From positions 19,597-59,036 of the forward strand of contig MOYB01000004.1 in NCBI GenBank assembly GCA_001899385.1: a stretch of 39,440 nt of DNA, given 5' to 3'. Origin of the DNA: Candidatus Caenarcanum bioreactoricola. Its GTDB lineage: Bacteria; Cyanobacteriota; Vampirovibrionia; Caenarcaniphilales; Caenarcanaceae. A program made the position numbers and the translations under genes. The notes beneath the pieces were generated by a model, which was not told the DNA's origin, did no database searches, and was given only the letters and a program-made list of their open reading frames with translations. Positions 16,186-23,224 of this stretch are shown in pieces. Each line of letters begins with the position of its first letter. Positions within the stretch are counted from its first letter, which is position 1.

Positions 16186-18314
16186 TAAAAAATAATTCTT
16201 GCATCTAAGCTATAAGCTTCTTTCCCTTTTATGATAAGAGGATTAATATCTATTTCTTCTATTTCAGGGAAATCCTTAATTAATTGCGCAAAATTAAGTA
16301 GTATCTCCTCTAAATAGCCTAGATCCGCACCTTCTTGTCCTCTATAACCTTTAAGTAATTTATAGATTTTTGTATTACTTATAGCTTCTTTTATAATTTC
16401 ACGATTTAAAGGCATAAGTGAAATAGTTTTATCTTTTAATAATTCTACATTTACACCACCTGCTCCAAAAATAATAGTTGGTCCCCATAAGCTATCTTTC
16501 TTTAAACCTATGATTAATTCAAATCCACCTTTAAGATCAACCATTTTTTGTACTACGGCACCTTCTATGTTTGCTTTTGCATTATATGCTTTTGCATTTT
16601 TGATTATTTCTTCAAAAGCTTTCTTTGCATCTTCTGTAGTTTTAATATTTAACTTAACTCCACCTGCTTCTGTTTTATGAAGAATATCAGGAGATTGAAT
16701 CTTCATTACAACAGGAAAACCTATTTCTTCAGAGAGTTTAGCAGCTTCATCTGCATTTGTAGCAAGTCTTGCTTTTGTAGTAGGGATGTTATATGCTTCA
16801 ACAAGATTCTTTGCCTCAATCTCATTAAGAAAGTTTCTTTCACCTTTAAGTTTAATACTTTCTATAAGTTTTTTATAATCTTGAATCGCATTTTTATCAG
16901 TACCATTTCTATGTTCTTCTTTATATGCATTGATTACCTCAAGAGATTTCTTAAGTTCAACATATTTATTTAAGTTTGTAAAAGCATCAATAGCATTTTC
17001 TGGATACAAATAACTAGGTACTCCATTTTCTAAAAAGATTTCTACACCTTTATCAACAGTAGAGCTTCCCATCCAAGAAGTATAAATAGGTTTATTATAT
17101 TTTTTAGAAAGTTTAGAAATAGATTCTGCTGTTTCTTTAGCTAAAGACATTGCTTGAGGAGTAAGAATTACCATTAAAGCATCATTATTTTTATCTTTAA
17201 TACAAATTTCACAAGCTTGTTCATAACGATCATGAAGAGCATCACCTAAAACATCAACTGGATTATTATGACTCCAAAAAGCAGGAAGAGCTTTATTTAA
17301 TTCTTCTACTGTTTCTGGACTTAATTCAGCAAGTTTTCCGCCCTTTTCAACAAGTGCATCAGTTGTAATTACTCCAGGTCCACCTGCATTTGTAAGAATA
17401 CAAAGTCTATTACCTTGGGGTAATTTTTGACTAGAAAGTCCTTTTGCAACATTTATAAGATCTTCTATTTTATATAATCTAACAATACCTGCTCTTTTAA
17501 GTGCGGTATCATAAACATCATCTGAACCCGCTAAAGCGCCGGTATGAGAAGCAGCCGCCTTGCTTCCTTCTTCAAATCTACCTGATTTTATTGCAAATAT
17601 AGGTTTTTTAGCAGTAAATTTCTTACAAGCTTTAATAAATTCTTCAGGTTTTTTGATAGATTCTATATACATTATGATACTTTCGGTTTTGCCGTCCTGA
17701 TCAAAATATTCAATAAAATCTGAAAATTCAAGATCAAGCATTGAACCGATAGAAACAAAATTACTAAAGCCAATTTTATTTTTTATAGACCAATCAAGAA
17801 CAGAAGTACATAAAGCACCACTTTGAGAAATAAAGCCTACATTACCAGCATAAGGCATTTGTCCTGCAAAGCTAGCGCTCATATGTTTAGAAGGATTTAT
17901 AACACCTAGACAATTAGGACCTACAGCTTTAATGCCATGTTTATGAAGAGTTTTTTCGATTTCTTCTTCTAATAACTTACCTTCTTCACCTATTTCAGAG
18001 AAACCTGAAGTTATAATAACAACTGCTTTTATATTATTTTGACCGCATTCTTCGATAAGTCCTACAACAGTTTTTGCAGGAGTAGCTATAATAGCCAAGT
18101 CCACAGGAGCATTTATTTCGGTAATTGATTTATAAGCTTTTATATTAAGGATTTCAGGACTTTTAGGATTTATAGGGAAAATTTTTCCTTTATAACCTTC
18201 TGAAATAAGATTATTCATTACAGCATAGCCTACAGATTCTTTTCTTTCACTTGCGCCTATAACTGCTATTGATTCAGGATTAAAAATTTTATCTATTTTT
18301 TCTAAATTATTCAT
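16185..18314 (-). CDS. ADP-forming acetate/acyl-CoA ligase, fused alpha-beta type
   Basis: This enzyme converts acyl-CoA, ADP and phosphate to a carboxylic acid, CoA and ATP, giving substrate-level ATP in fermentation. An N-terminal CoA-binding domain (FNPESIAVIGAS) is followed by the succinyl-CoA-ligase-like domain, with a catalytic histidine region at AASHTGALAG, and a C-terminal ATP-grasp domain (GFPVVMKIQSPDILHKTEAGGV, then EIDINPL). The frame extends to 18365, but the ATG at 18314 gives the N terminus normal for the family (709 aa). It is directly coupled to the GH15 gene, suggesting glucan breakdown ending in acetate. The actual acyl substrate is inferred. Confidence 0.92.
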   Translation of the reverse strand: MNNLEKIDKIFNPESIAVIGASERKESVGYAVMNNLISEGYKGKIFPINPKSPEILNIKAYKSITEINAPVDLAIIATPAKTVVGLIEECGQNNIKAVVIITSGFSEIGEEGKLLEEEIEKTLHKHGIKAVGPNCLGVINPSKHMSASFAGQMPYAGNVGFISQSGALCTSVLDWSIKNKIGFSNFVSIGSMLDLEFSDFIEYFDQDGKTESIIMYIESIKKPEEFIKACKKFTAKKPIFAIKSGRFEEGSKAAASHTGALAGSDDVYDTALKRAGIVRLYKIEDLINVAKGLSSQKLPQGNRLCILTNAGGPGVITTDALVEKGGKLAELSPETVEELNKALPAFWSHNNPVDVLGDALHDRYEQACEICIKDKNNDALMVILTPQAMSLAKETAESISKLSKKYNKPIYTSWMGSSTVDKGVEIFLENGVPSYLYPENAIDAFTNLNKYVELKKSLEVINAYKEEHRNGTDKNAIQDYKKLIESIKLKGERNFLNEIEAKNLVEAYNIPTTKARLATNADEAAKLSEEIGFPVVMKIQSPDILHKTEAGGVKLNIKTTEDAKKAFEEIIKNAKAYNAKANIEGAVVQKMVDLKGGFELIIGLKKDSLWGPTIIFGAGGVNVELLKDKTISLMPLNREIIKEAISNTKIYKLLKGYRGQEGADLGYLEEILLNFAQLIKDFPEIEEIDINPLIIKGKEAYSLDARIIF

Positions 18315-18402
18315 TGCAATCTTTCTATTTAAAATATGTGTTAGTTTTAATTTATTCAAGAGCATTTTAACTCTATAATGAATATATATCCATAGGGATT
18401 TT

Positions 18403-18437
18403 AAATAAGTTTTTTAGGAATTTTTATACTTGTTTAG
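18403..18437. repeat. Copy of hicA 3' end (direct repeat 1)
   Basis: These 35 bases match 19060-19094 with a single mismatch; the latter span the hicA stop codon and its last codons. On the minus strand this copy reads the hicA C terminus LNKYKNS followed by TAA. The two copies bracket the YefM-YoeB pair together with a restriction gene scrap. Confidence 0.85.
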
Positions 18438-18445
18438 AAAAAAAA

Positions 18446-18538
18446 GCTTGTCTTAATGAAAACAAAGATGAAAATGTATTTGATATTCAACAAGGGGTAA
18501 GTATTTGTATAATGATAAAAAAGAAAAATATAAAATAA
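18446..18538 (+). pseudogene. Remnant of a restriction/N6-methylase gene C-terminal region
   Basis: An open stretch without a start codon encodes a fragment including NENKDENVFDIQQGVSIC, ending at TAA 18536-18538. NVFDIQQGV is a phrase I recognise from type ISP/type IIG-like restriction-modification proteins, where it lies in the methylase-associated part. Neither the catalytic methylase motifs nor any other piece of such a gene is present. It sits directly against the hicA-end repeat, so it looks like debris from recombination. The family call rests on one short motif. Confidence 0.5.
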
Positions 18539-18541
18539 ATT

Positions 18542-18787
18542 ATGAATAACATAGAAAAAGAATTTATTTATGAATTTGAAAAACTTTCTTCAGAAAAAAA
18601 AGAAGAAGTTATTGATTTCATAGCATTTTTAAATAGTAAAGAAAAAGAAGATGCTACTGAATATTTATTTAGCACAGAAGCTAATAAAAAATACTTAATT
18701 CAATCTATTGAAGAAGTTGAAAATGAAGAAGATTTAATAGAAGTTAATTTAGAAGATTTAAAAAAAGGAATTTTTCCAAAAATATGA
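18542..18787 (+). CDS. YefM-like antitoxin with atypical N terminus
   Basis: An 81-aa acidic protein preceding a YoeB toxin. The C-terminal part (FSTEANKKYLIQSIEEVEN) resembles the toxin-binding tail of YefM. The N-terminal half (FIYEFEKLSSEKKEEVIDFIAFL) does not look like the Phd/YefM DNA-binding fold and is closer to DUF2281-type small proteins. It is the first gene of the pair with a 4-nt overlap (ATGA). A TATAAT at 18508-18513 lies 28 nt before the start. The antitoxin role follows from the pairing. Confidence 0.82.
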   Translation: MNNIEKEFIYEFEKLSSEKKEEVIDFIAFLNSKEKEDATEYLFSTEANKKYLIQSIEEVENEEDLIEVNLEDLKKGIFPKI

Positions 18788-19041
18788 AAAAAATAATCTT
18801 CAAAAAAAGAGCCTTAAAAGAGCTCGAAAATTGGAAAGATTCTGATTCTAATATATTCTCTAAAATAATAAAAATATTAGAAGATATACAGATTAATCCA
18901 TTTAATGGTATTGGGAAGCCTGAACCATTAAAATATGATAAGCAAGGTTATTGGTCAAGAAGAATAACAAAAGAACATAGACTTGTTTATAAAATTACAA
19001 ATGATTCTATTATTATTGTATCTTGTCAATTTCACTATTAA
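18784..19041 (+). CDS. yoeB: YoeB/Txe family mRNA interferase toxin
   Basis: An 85-aa basic RelE-superfamily toxin that cuts mRNA at the ribosome. Typical YoeB sequence is clear: IFKKRALKELENWK at the start, PFNGIGKPEPLKY, GYWSRRITKEHRLVYKI and the terminal SCQFHY. The Glu and Arg of the KEHRLVY core and the final His-Tyr, residues of the YoeB active site, are present, so the toxin looks intact. It overlaps the antitoxin by 4 nt. It ends 30 bp before the convergent hicA. Confidence 0.93.
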   Translation: MKKIIFKKRALKELENWKDSDSNIFSKIIKILEDIQINPFNGIGKPEPLKYDKQGYWSRRITKEHRLVYKITNDSIIIVSCQFHY

Positions 19042-19059
19042 GCAATGACTAAAATATTC

Positions 19060-19094
19060 AAATAAGTTTTTTAGGAGTTTTTATACTTGTTTAG
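19060..19094. repeat. hicA 3' end (direct repeat 2, within the intact gene)
   Basis: This segment covers the stop codon and last codons of the intact hicA and matches 18403-18437 at 34 of 35 positions. It marks the right boundary of the YefM-YoeB segment. Confidence 0.85.
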
Positions 19095-19304
19095 GAATTC
19101 TTCTTTGTTTAATTTACAATCTTTAAGAATTTTGAATAAAAGACCAATACCAATATTTTCTCCTTTATGAAAAGGAACAACAGTTGCTCTACCATCAGAA
19201 TGTAATAAATAATGATGACTACCTTTAATTCGAATAATTACAAATCCCAATTTTTCAAGTGTTTTAATTAATTTTTGACTTGTAATTTGAGGAAATTTTG
19301 ACAT
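19071..19304 (-). CDS. hicA: HicA family mRNA interferase toxin
   Basis: A 77-aa protein with the double-stranded RNA-binding-like HicA fold. The catalytic histidine is in GSHHYLL (residues 28-34), after LIKTLEKLGFVIIRIK, and is followed by the characteristic VVPFHKGENIGIGLLFKIL. HicA toxins cut mRNA and are blocked by HicB. It lies 3 nt after hicB on the same strand, so here the antitoxin comes first, reversed from the classical E. coli order but common elsewhere. Partial duplicates of its 3' end lie on both sides. Confidence 0.94.
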   Translation of the reverse strand: MSKFPQITSQKLIKTLEKLGFVIIRIKGSHHYLLHSDGRATVVPFHKGENIGIGLLFKILKDCKLNKEEFLNKYKNS

Positions 19305-19307
19305 AAA

Positions 19308-19520
19308 TTAAATTGAAATACGTTGTAATCCTATAAATTCATTTTCTTGATTATCAAAAATTTCATCAACTTCTAAACAAAGTTCTATTGCTTCTTTAAT
19401 TCTACTCATAAGTTCATCTAATGATTTAGCTTGCGTATGACAACCTTTTAATTCAGGAACTGAGGCAATAAAATACCCTTCTGAATCTTTTTCTATAATA
19501 ACATTAAATTTTTTACTCAT
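19308..19520 (-). CDS. hicB: HicB family antitoxin
   Basis: A 70-aa HicB partial RNase H-like domain: KFNVIIEKDSEGYFIASVPELKGCHTQ, then SLDELMSRIKEAIELCLE. There is no C-terminal DNA-binding domain, so autoregulation through this protein alone is uncertain. The frame opens at 19544, but the ATG at 19520 gives the usual family start. A TATAAT at 19533-19528 (minus) lies just 7 nt ahead of that ATG, so the message would begin at or near the start codon (leaderless). Confidence 0.92.
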   Translation of the reverse strand: MSKKFNVIIEKDSEGYFIASVPELKGCHTQAKSLDELMSRIKEAIELCLEVDEIFDNQENEFIGLQRISI

Positions 19521-19550
19521 AAATATTATTATAACTTGATTCAATTAAGT

Positions 19551-19601
19551 TTTTTAGGAATTTTTCTTTGCTTAAATTATAATCTTTAAAAATTTTCAAA
19601 A
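19551..19601 (-). pseudogene. Relict of a second hicA 3' end
   Basis: Read on the minus strand this stretch encodes FLKIFKDYNLSKEKFLK, which aligns without gaps to LFKILKDCKLNKEEFLN of the intact hicA. At DNA level about 48 bases align to 19086-19135 with several substitutions. It therefore represents an older, diverged copy of the hicA C-terminal region, lying directly upstream of hicB. No start or N-terminal part remains. Confidence 0.7.
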
Positions 19602-19627
19602 ATGTATATTTATGCTATACTTAAATC

Positions 19628-19747
19628 TGCTTATGGTAATAGTGGTTTAATTATCACCTCTTAACTTTAAATAAGAAATTGTTTAAAAAAGAGCCTCTAG
19701 ATTGTGAAAAGTCAATTAGTTGAACGGATCAGTCTAGAGGTATTTTT
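19628..19747 (+). ncRNA. Candidate structured small RNA
   Basis: An extended -10 element TGCTATACT (19613-19621) with TTTTCA 17 bp upstream could start a transcript near 19628. The transcript could form a small hairpin (GTGGT/ATCAC) and ends in a long stem CCTCTAGA (19694-19701) paired with TCTAGAGG (19733-19740), whose loop holds an inner TCAA/TTGA pairing, followed by the T-rich TATTTTTA. No protein-coding frame is seen. It may be an sRNA or just a terminator hairpin. Confidence 0.35.
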
Positions 19748-19767
19748 AATGGAATCCAAGCAACGAC

Positions 19768-19796
19768 TTTACATATTATTGTTTTTTTGCTAGTAT
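19768..19796 (+). promoter_or_regulatory. Promoter of first paralog, duplicated downstream
   Basis: TTTACA (19768-19773), a 17-bp spacer and TAGTAT (19791-19796). The same block recurs before the second paralog with similar flanking bases (GACTTTACATATTA and TAGTATTGA in both). Conservation across the duplication supports it being functional. Confidence 0.55.
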
Positions 19797-19822
19797 TGAC
19801 ACAAGATTTAATTTATTAAAAA

Positions 19823-20224
19823 TTGCTTATTATTAATTCAAAACATTATGTATCTAAATCTGTGAAAGCTGTTAAAAAAACAAGAATTCCAGAAGAAATA
19901 ATTACTTTCCAAACAAAACCGGTAAAAATCGCTGAATTTAAAAACACTCCTCTATGGCAAAAGAAAATATTTAAACCTTTTAAAATATATTGTTTCTATG
20001 ATATTGAAGATAATACACTTGTTATAAAGTTAAGTTATGGTACTCTTGGAAGCCTAACAGCTATTAAAATTACCCCAGAGTCTACTATTGAATATAGAAT
20101 AATAAAACAAGAAGGATTTTTAAATAGATTTCGTAGAGGTATTGTAGAAATAGTTGTAGATAATAAACCTTATAGATTTTCAAAAGATAAAAACACTTGG
20201 GTAGAAAGTCCCCCTAAATCTTAA
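19823..20224 (+). CDS. Uncharacterised protein, tandem paralog A
   Basis: I do not recognise the family. The 133-aa protein is basic and predicted soluble, with no signal peptide. It aligns with the next gene, most clearly at the C terminus: GIVEIVVDNKPYRFSKDK plus TWVES here against FVEIVVNDKAYRLSDDK plus TWVES there. The start is a TTG at 19823, aligned exactly with the ATG of the second copy, and it is the only start consistent with the shared upstream sequence. No Shine-Dalgarno sequence is seen and the leader would be about 20 nt. The central part has diverged strongly from its sister. Confidence 0.78.
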   Translation: MLIINSKHYVSKSVKAVKKTRIPEEIITFQTKPVKIAEFKNTPLWQKKIFKPFKIYCFYDIEDNTLVIKLSYGTLGSLTAIKITPESTIEYRIIKQEGFLNRFRRGIVEIVVDNKPYRFSKDKNTWVESPPKS

Positions 20225-20242
20225 ATAATTCTTTACAATGAC

Positions 20243-20270
20243 TTTACATATTAATTATTTTTTGTAGTAT
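20243..20270 (+). promoter_or_regulatory. Promoter of second paralog
   Basis: TTTACA (20243-20248), a 16-bp spacer and TAGTAT (20265-20270), matching the block at 19768-19796. The similarity runs on into the start codon region, showing that gene and promoter were duplicated together. Confidence 0.55.
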
Positions 20271-20296
20271 TGATATAAATTTTAATTTAATAAAAA

Positions 20297-20701
20297 ATGG
20301 CTATTAAACATTTAAATTCTATATCTGTATCTAGGGCTATATCTATGAAAGCTGTTAGGGATAGAGCAATCCCACAAGAAGTCCTTATTAATAGCGCTAC
20401 TATGAAGACTATTTACTCTTCTTTTAATAAAATACAGAAAAAATATGGAGTAACACATGCTTATAATGAGGAAACAAGGGTTTTAATATTAGAAAAAGAT
20501 GTTAGTATAAAATTAGAAATCCCTAATGTCGATTCAAGGGCTAATATTCAATATAAAGTATTAAGACTTGAAGGATTTTCCAATGCACTTTGGGGAGAGC
20601 ATTTTGTAGAAATAGTTGTAAACGATAAAGCTTATAGACTCTCAGATGATAAAAAAACTTGGGTAGAAAGTCATAGAAGAAAAAATAGATGGGGAGGTTA
20701 A
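20297..20701 (+). CDS. Uncharacterised protein, tandem paralog B
   Basis: A 134-aa relative of the preceding gene, family unknown to me. Both begin with a short lysine-rich segment around the phrase SVKAVKK/SMKAVRD and IPEE/IPQE, differ in the middle, and end with the shared EGF-x-N...VEIVV...YR.S.DK.TWVES block. This copy has an extra basic tail (HRRKNRWGG). It starts with ATG and its stop overlaps the stop of the convergent tatD. A pair of small surface or DNA-associated proteins is possible, but nothing in the sequence decides it. Confidence 0.8.
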   Translation: MAIKHLNSISVSRAISMKAVRDRAIPQEVLINSATMKTIYSSFNKIQKKYGVTHAYNEETRVLILEKDVSIKLEIPNVDSRANIQYKVLRLEGFSNALWGEHFVEIVVNDKAYRLSDDKKTWVESHRRKNRWGG

Positions 20702-21450
20702 ATCTTAAATAATTCTTTAGTATTATATTCCGTTATTTCTTCACATCTTTTTTCGTCTATATTATGGATCTCAGCTAAAGTCTTGTTTACTTCTATTAAA
20801 AAAGCAGGTTCATTCCTTTTTCCACGATAAATTTGTGGCGCCAAAAAAGGACAATCTGTTTCTATTAAAACACGTTCTAAAGGAATTTTCTTTGCTTCTT
20901 CTCTTAATTCCTTTGCATTCTTAAAAGTTAAACATCCTGAAAAAGAAGTATAAAAACCTAATTCCCAAAACTTTGCAGAATATTCCGCGTTGCCTGTATA
21001 ACAATGCATTACCCCTTTAGATACTCCTGTTTGTTTTATAATGTTTAATACATCTTCAAAAGCATCTCTACAATGAATAATAAGTGGTAAGTTTAATTCT
21101 TTTGCTAAAATACAATATTCTTTAAAAACTTTTTTTTGTATTTCAGGCATACAATCTTTATGATAATAATCTAATCCAGTTTCTCCTATTGCAATAAAAT
21201 CTATTTTATTTATTTTAAAAACTTGTTCTACTTCTTCTTTAGAAAAATCATTAGCATGACAAGGATGAGTCCCTGCACAAATAAAAAGATTATTATATTT
21301 CTTTTGTAAACCTCTCATTTGTGGAAGATCTTTAAGTTCTACACAAGGATGAATAAAAGCTTTGATGCCTATATTAAAGGCTCTTTCTATTATTTCATCT
21401 CTATCTAAATCAAAATTTTCCCAAATTAAATGAGCATGACTATCTATCAT
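20698..21450 (-). CDS. tatD: TatD family metal-dependent hydrolase/DNase
   Basis: An amidohydrolase-fold TIM barrel protein; TatD enzymes are metal-dependent nucleases (3'-5' exonuclease on DNA and RNA). Metal ligands are visible: the initial DSHAHL, the Glu in IAIGETGLDYYH, HCRDA, MHCYTG and the late ETDCPFLAP. At 250 aa it is of normal length. It is the last gene of a four-gene minus-strand operon, 14 nt after the TPR gene. It converges with paralog B, their stop codons overlapping. Confidence 0.95.
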   Translation of the reverse strand: MIDSHAHLIWENFDLDRDEIIERAFNIGIKAFIHPCVELKDLPQMRGLQKKYNNLFICAGTHPCHANDFSKEEVEQVFKINKIDFIAIGETGLDYYHKDCMPEIQKKVFKEYCILAKELNLPLIIHCRDAFEDVLNIIKQTGVSKGVMHCYTGNAEYSAKFWELGFYTSFSGCLTFKNAKELREEAKKIPLERVLIETDCPFLAPQIYRGKRNEPAFLIEVNKTLAEIHNIDEKRCEEITEYNTKELFKI

Positions 21451-21464
21451 TATTTTAAATAAAA

Positions 21465-22172
21465 CTAAAAACTATCAATTTTTTCTTTAAGTTCTTTTGC
21501 TTTAAGTGAAGCGTTTAATGAATTAAAGGAATTATAAGATTTAGTATAAAAATCAAGCGCTTGTTTTTTATCTCCCAAAGCAAAATAAGTATCTCCTAAA
21601 TTGCTAAGGATTTGAGCTTTTCCGTAATCATCTTTTAATTCATCTGATAATTCCATTGCTTTTTCATGGAATTTAATAGCTTTTTTAAGCATTTCTTGAG
21701 AATGTTTTGTATAAATACTTCCTATTTCAGTTATTGCAAGAGCCTGTCCGTATTTATCATTTAGTTCATTATATAAAGCTAAAGCTGTCTGTGCTTTTTT
21801 TAAGGCTTCAAGTAATTTATTTTGCTTTTCATAATTCTTTGTTAAATACATTAAAGTATTTGCCATTGCTTTTTTATCATTAAGCTCTTTATAAATTAAA
21901 TAAGCTTTATTAAAATTTTCTTGCGCTTTTATAAAATTATTTTCGTCTTCTAATGTCAAAGCTTCCATATTAAGATTATCAGCTTCTTTTTTCTTTTCTT
22001 CTTGATTATTTACTGGCTTTTCTATAGAAATTTTCTTTTCAGGAGTCTTTGATTTAGTTATATTAGATTTTGTTGTTTTTTTAAATAACGTTGGCAATTT
22101 AGCAATAGCGCTTTCACTCAAACAAAATAAACAAAATAAAATTAAGACTTTCTTTAAATCAGCTTTTAACAT
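21465..22172 (-). CDS. Exported TPR-repeat protein
   Basis: A signal peptide (about residues 1-24, LKKVLILFCLFCLSESAIA) leads to a Lys-rich linker (residues 30-65) and then about four tetratricopeptide repeats between residues 68 and 225, recognisable from repeated ALxLYxELNDKYGxAxxLxxLGxxY patterns. It is likely a periplasmic or surface-associated scaffold. It lies between the membrane protein gene (35-nt gap) and tatD (14-nt gap). Partners are unknown; association with the chaperone and membrane protein of the same operon is inferred. Confidence 0.85.
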   Translation of the reverse strand: MLKADLKKVLILFCLFCLSESAIAKLPTLFKKTTKSNITKSKTPEKKISIEKPVNNQEEKKKEADNLNMEALTLEDENNFIKAQENFNKAYLIYKELNDKKAMANTLMYLTKNYEKQNKLLEALKKAQTALALYNELNDKYGQALAITEIGSIYTKHSQEMLKKAIKFHEKAMELSDELKDDYGKAQILSNLGDTYFALGDKKQALDFYTKSYNSFNSLNASLKAKELKEKIDSF

Positions 22173-22207
22173 TTATTTTTTTAAACAGAATAAAATAATT
22201 TTAACAT

Positions 22208-23224
22208 TTATTTTGATTTTTCATAATCTATAACAACAGTTTCTATATCTTGCATTGAATTTTGTTCAAGTTCTTTTTCCAAATCTTTCTGCTTTAAATC
22301 ATTTTGTTTAATAATTTTTCTATAAGATTGATGATTATTTGGTTTTATTACTGAATTTTCAGGAAGTTTTTTCTTTAAGGTCTGAAATACAGTAAATTTA
22401 CTAATTAATTTTTTACCAAACAAAGGAATTAATGATTCTTCCGAAGCTTTAGCAGCTTTTTTATTATTTGAAAGTTTAATTGGAGAAAAAGGATCATTAT
22501 CTTTATCTTTTTTTACTGGTTTATCAAAAATTGAATGCTCTGGATCAAAAACTTCTTCTTTTTTATTATTTAAAGAAGCTTCAATCGGTTTAATAATTTC
22601 TGCTTTAACAGCTTGAGGGACTTCTTCTTTAACAGGCACTTGAACATAAACTATAATCTTTTCAGGCTCTGTTTTTATTTGAGGAATTTCTTTATTTATT
22701 GGATTAGAAATTATTTTTTCTGCCTTGATTTTATTTGGAAGAGAAAGACTTTTATCAAGATTTATATTAGTTATTCCATGTTTATTCTTAAAACTTTCAA
22801 AGCTTTCTTCTTGACTATTAAATTTTTGTAATTCTTGTAAAGGAATATCTATAAAACCTTTAGAATCTAAATCACTTGTTATTCCATATTCTTCTTTGAA
22901 ATTTTCAAAATTATTTTCTAGCTCTTGATTATAAATAAATTTTTCCTGTTCATTTTTTTCTATAGAAGCTTGTATAGGAATTTTAGTTTTTATTATATTT
23001 TGTTTTTGTACTTTAAACAAAGTAAATACTAAAAATATTCCTATTAATAAAGCTAAAACAAATACTGATAAATTCAAATTATTTATTTTAGAATTTTCCT
23101 GATTCGGTTCATAAATCCCCGCTTTATCAAGAAAATTCTCAATAATAGTTTCTATAGATGGAGCTTTTTTTTGTTTTTGCTCATCAAATTGCTTTTTACT
23201 TTTATCTTTTAAAAGATTATTCAT
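22208..23224 (-). CDS. Single-pass membrane protein of unknown function
   Basis: The family is not recognised. The 338-aa protein has a cytoplasmic N-terminal segment, one membrane helix at residues 51-70, and a long hydrophilic Lys/Glu/Pro-rich C-terminal region that would be outside the membrane. Two related motifs occur: NFENFKEEYGIT (105-116) and SFESFKNKHGIT (141-152). A basic segment follows (FGKKLISKFTVFQTLKKKLP). The bitopic layout with a disordered proline-containing spacer resembles TonB- or pilus-assembly-type proteins, but no domain proves this. It overlaps the upstream chaperone gene by 8 nt. Confidence 0.82.
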   Translation of the reverse strand: MNNLLKDKSKKQFDEQKQKKAPSIETIIENFLDKAGIYEPNQENSKINNLNLSVFVLALLIGIFLVFTLFKVQKQNIIKTKIPIQASIEKNEQEKFIYNQELENNFENFKEEYGITSDLDSKGFIDIPLQELQKFNSQEESFESFKNKHGITNINLDKSLSLPNKIKAEKIISNPINKEIPQIKTEPEKIIVYVQVPVKEEVPQAVKAEIIKPIEASLNNKKEEVFDPEHSIFDKPVKKDKDNDPFSPIKLSNNKKAAKASEESLIPLFGKKLISKFTVFQTLKKKLPENSVIKPNNHQSYRKIIKQNDLKQKDLEKELEQNSMQDIETVVIDYEKSK

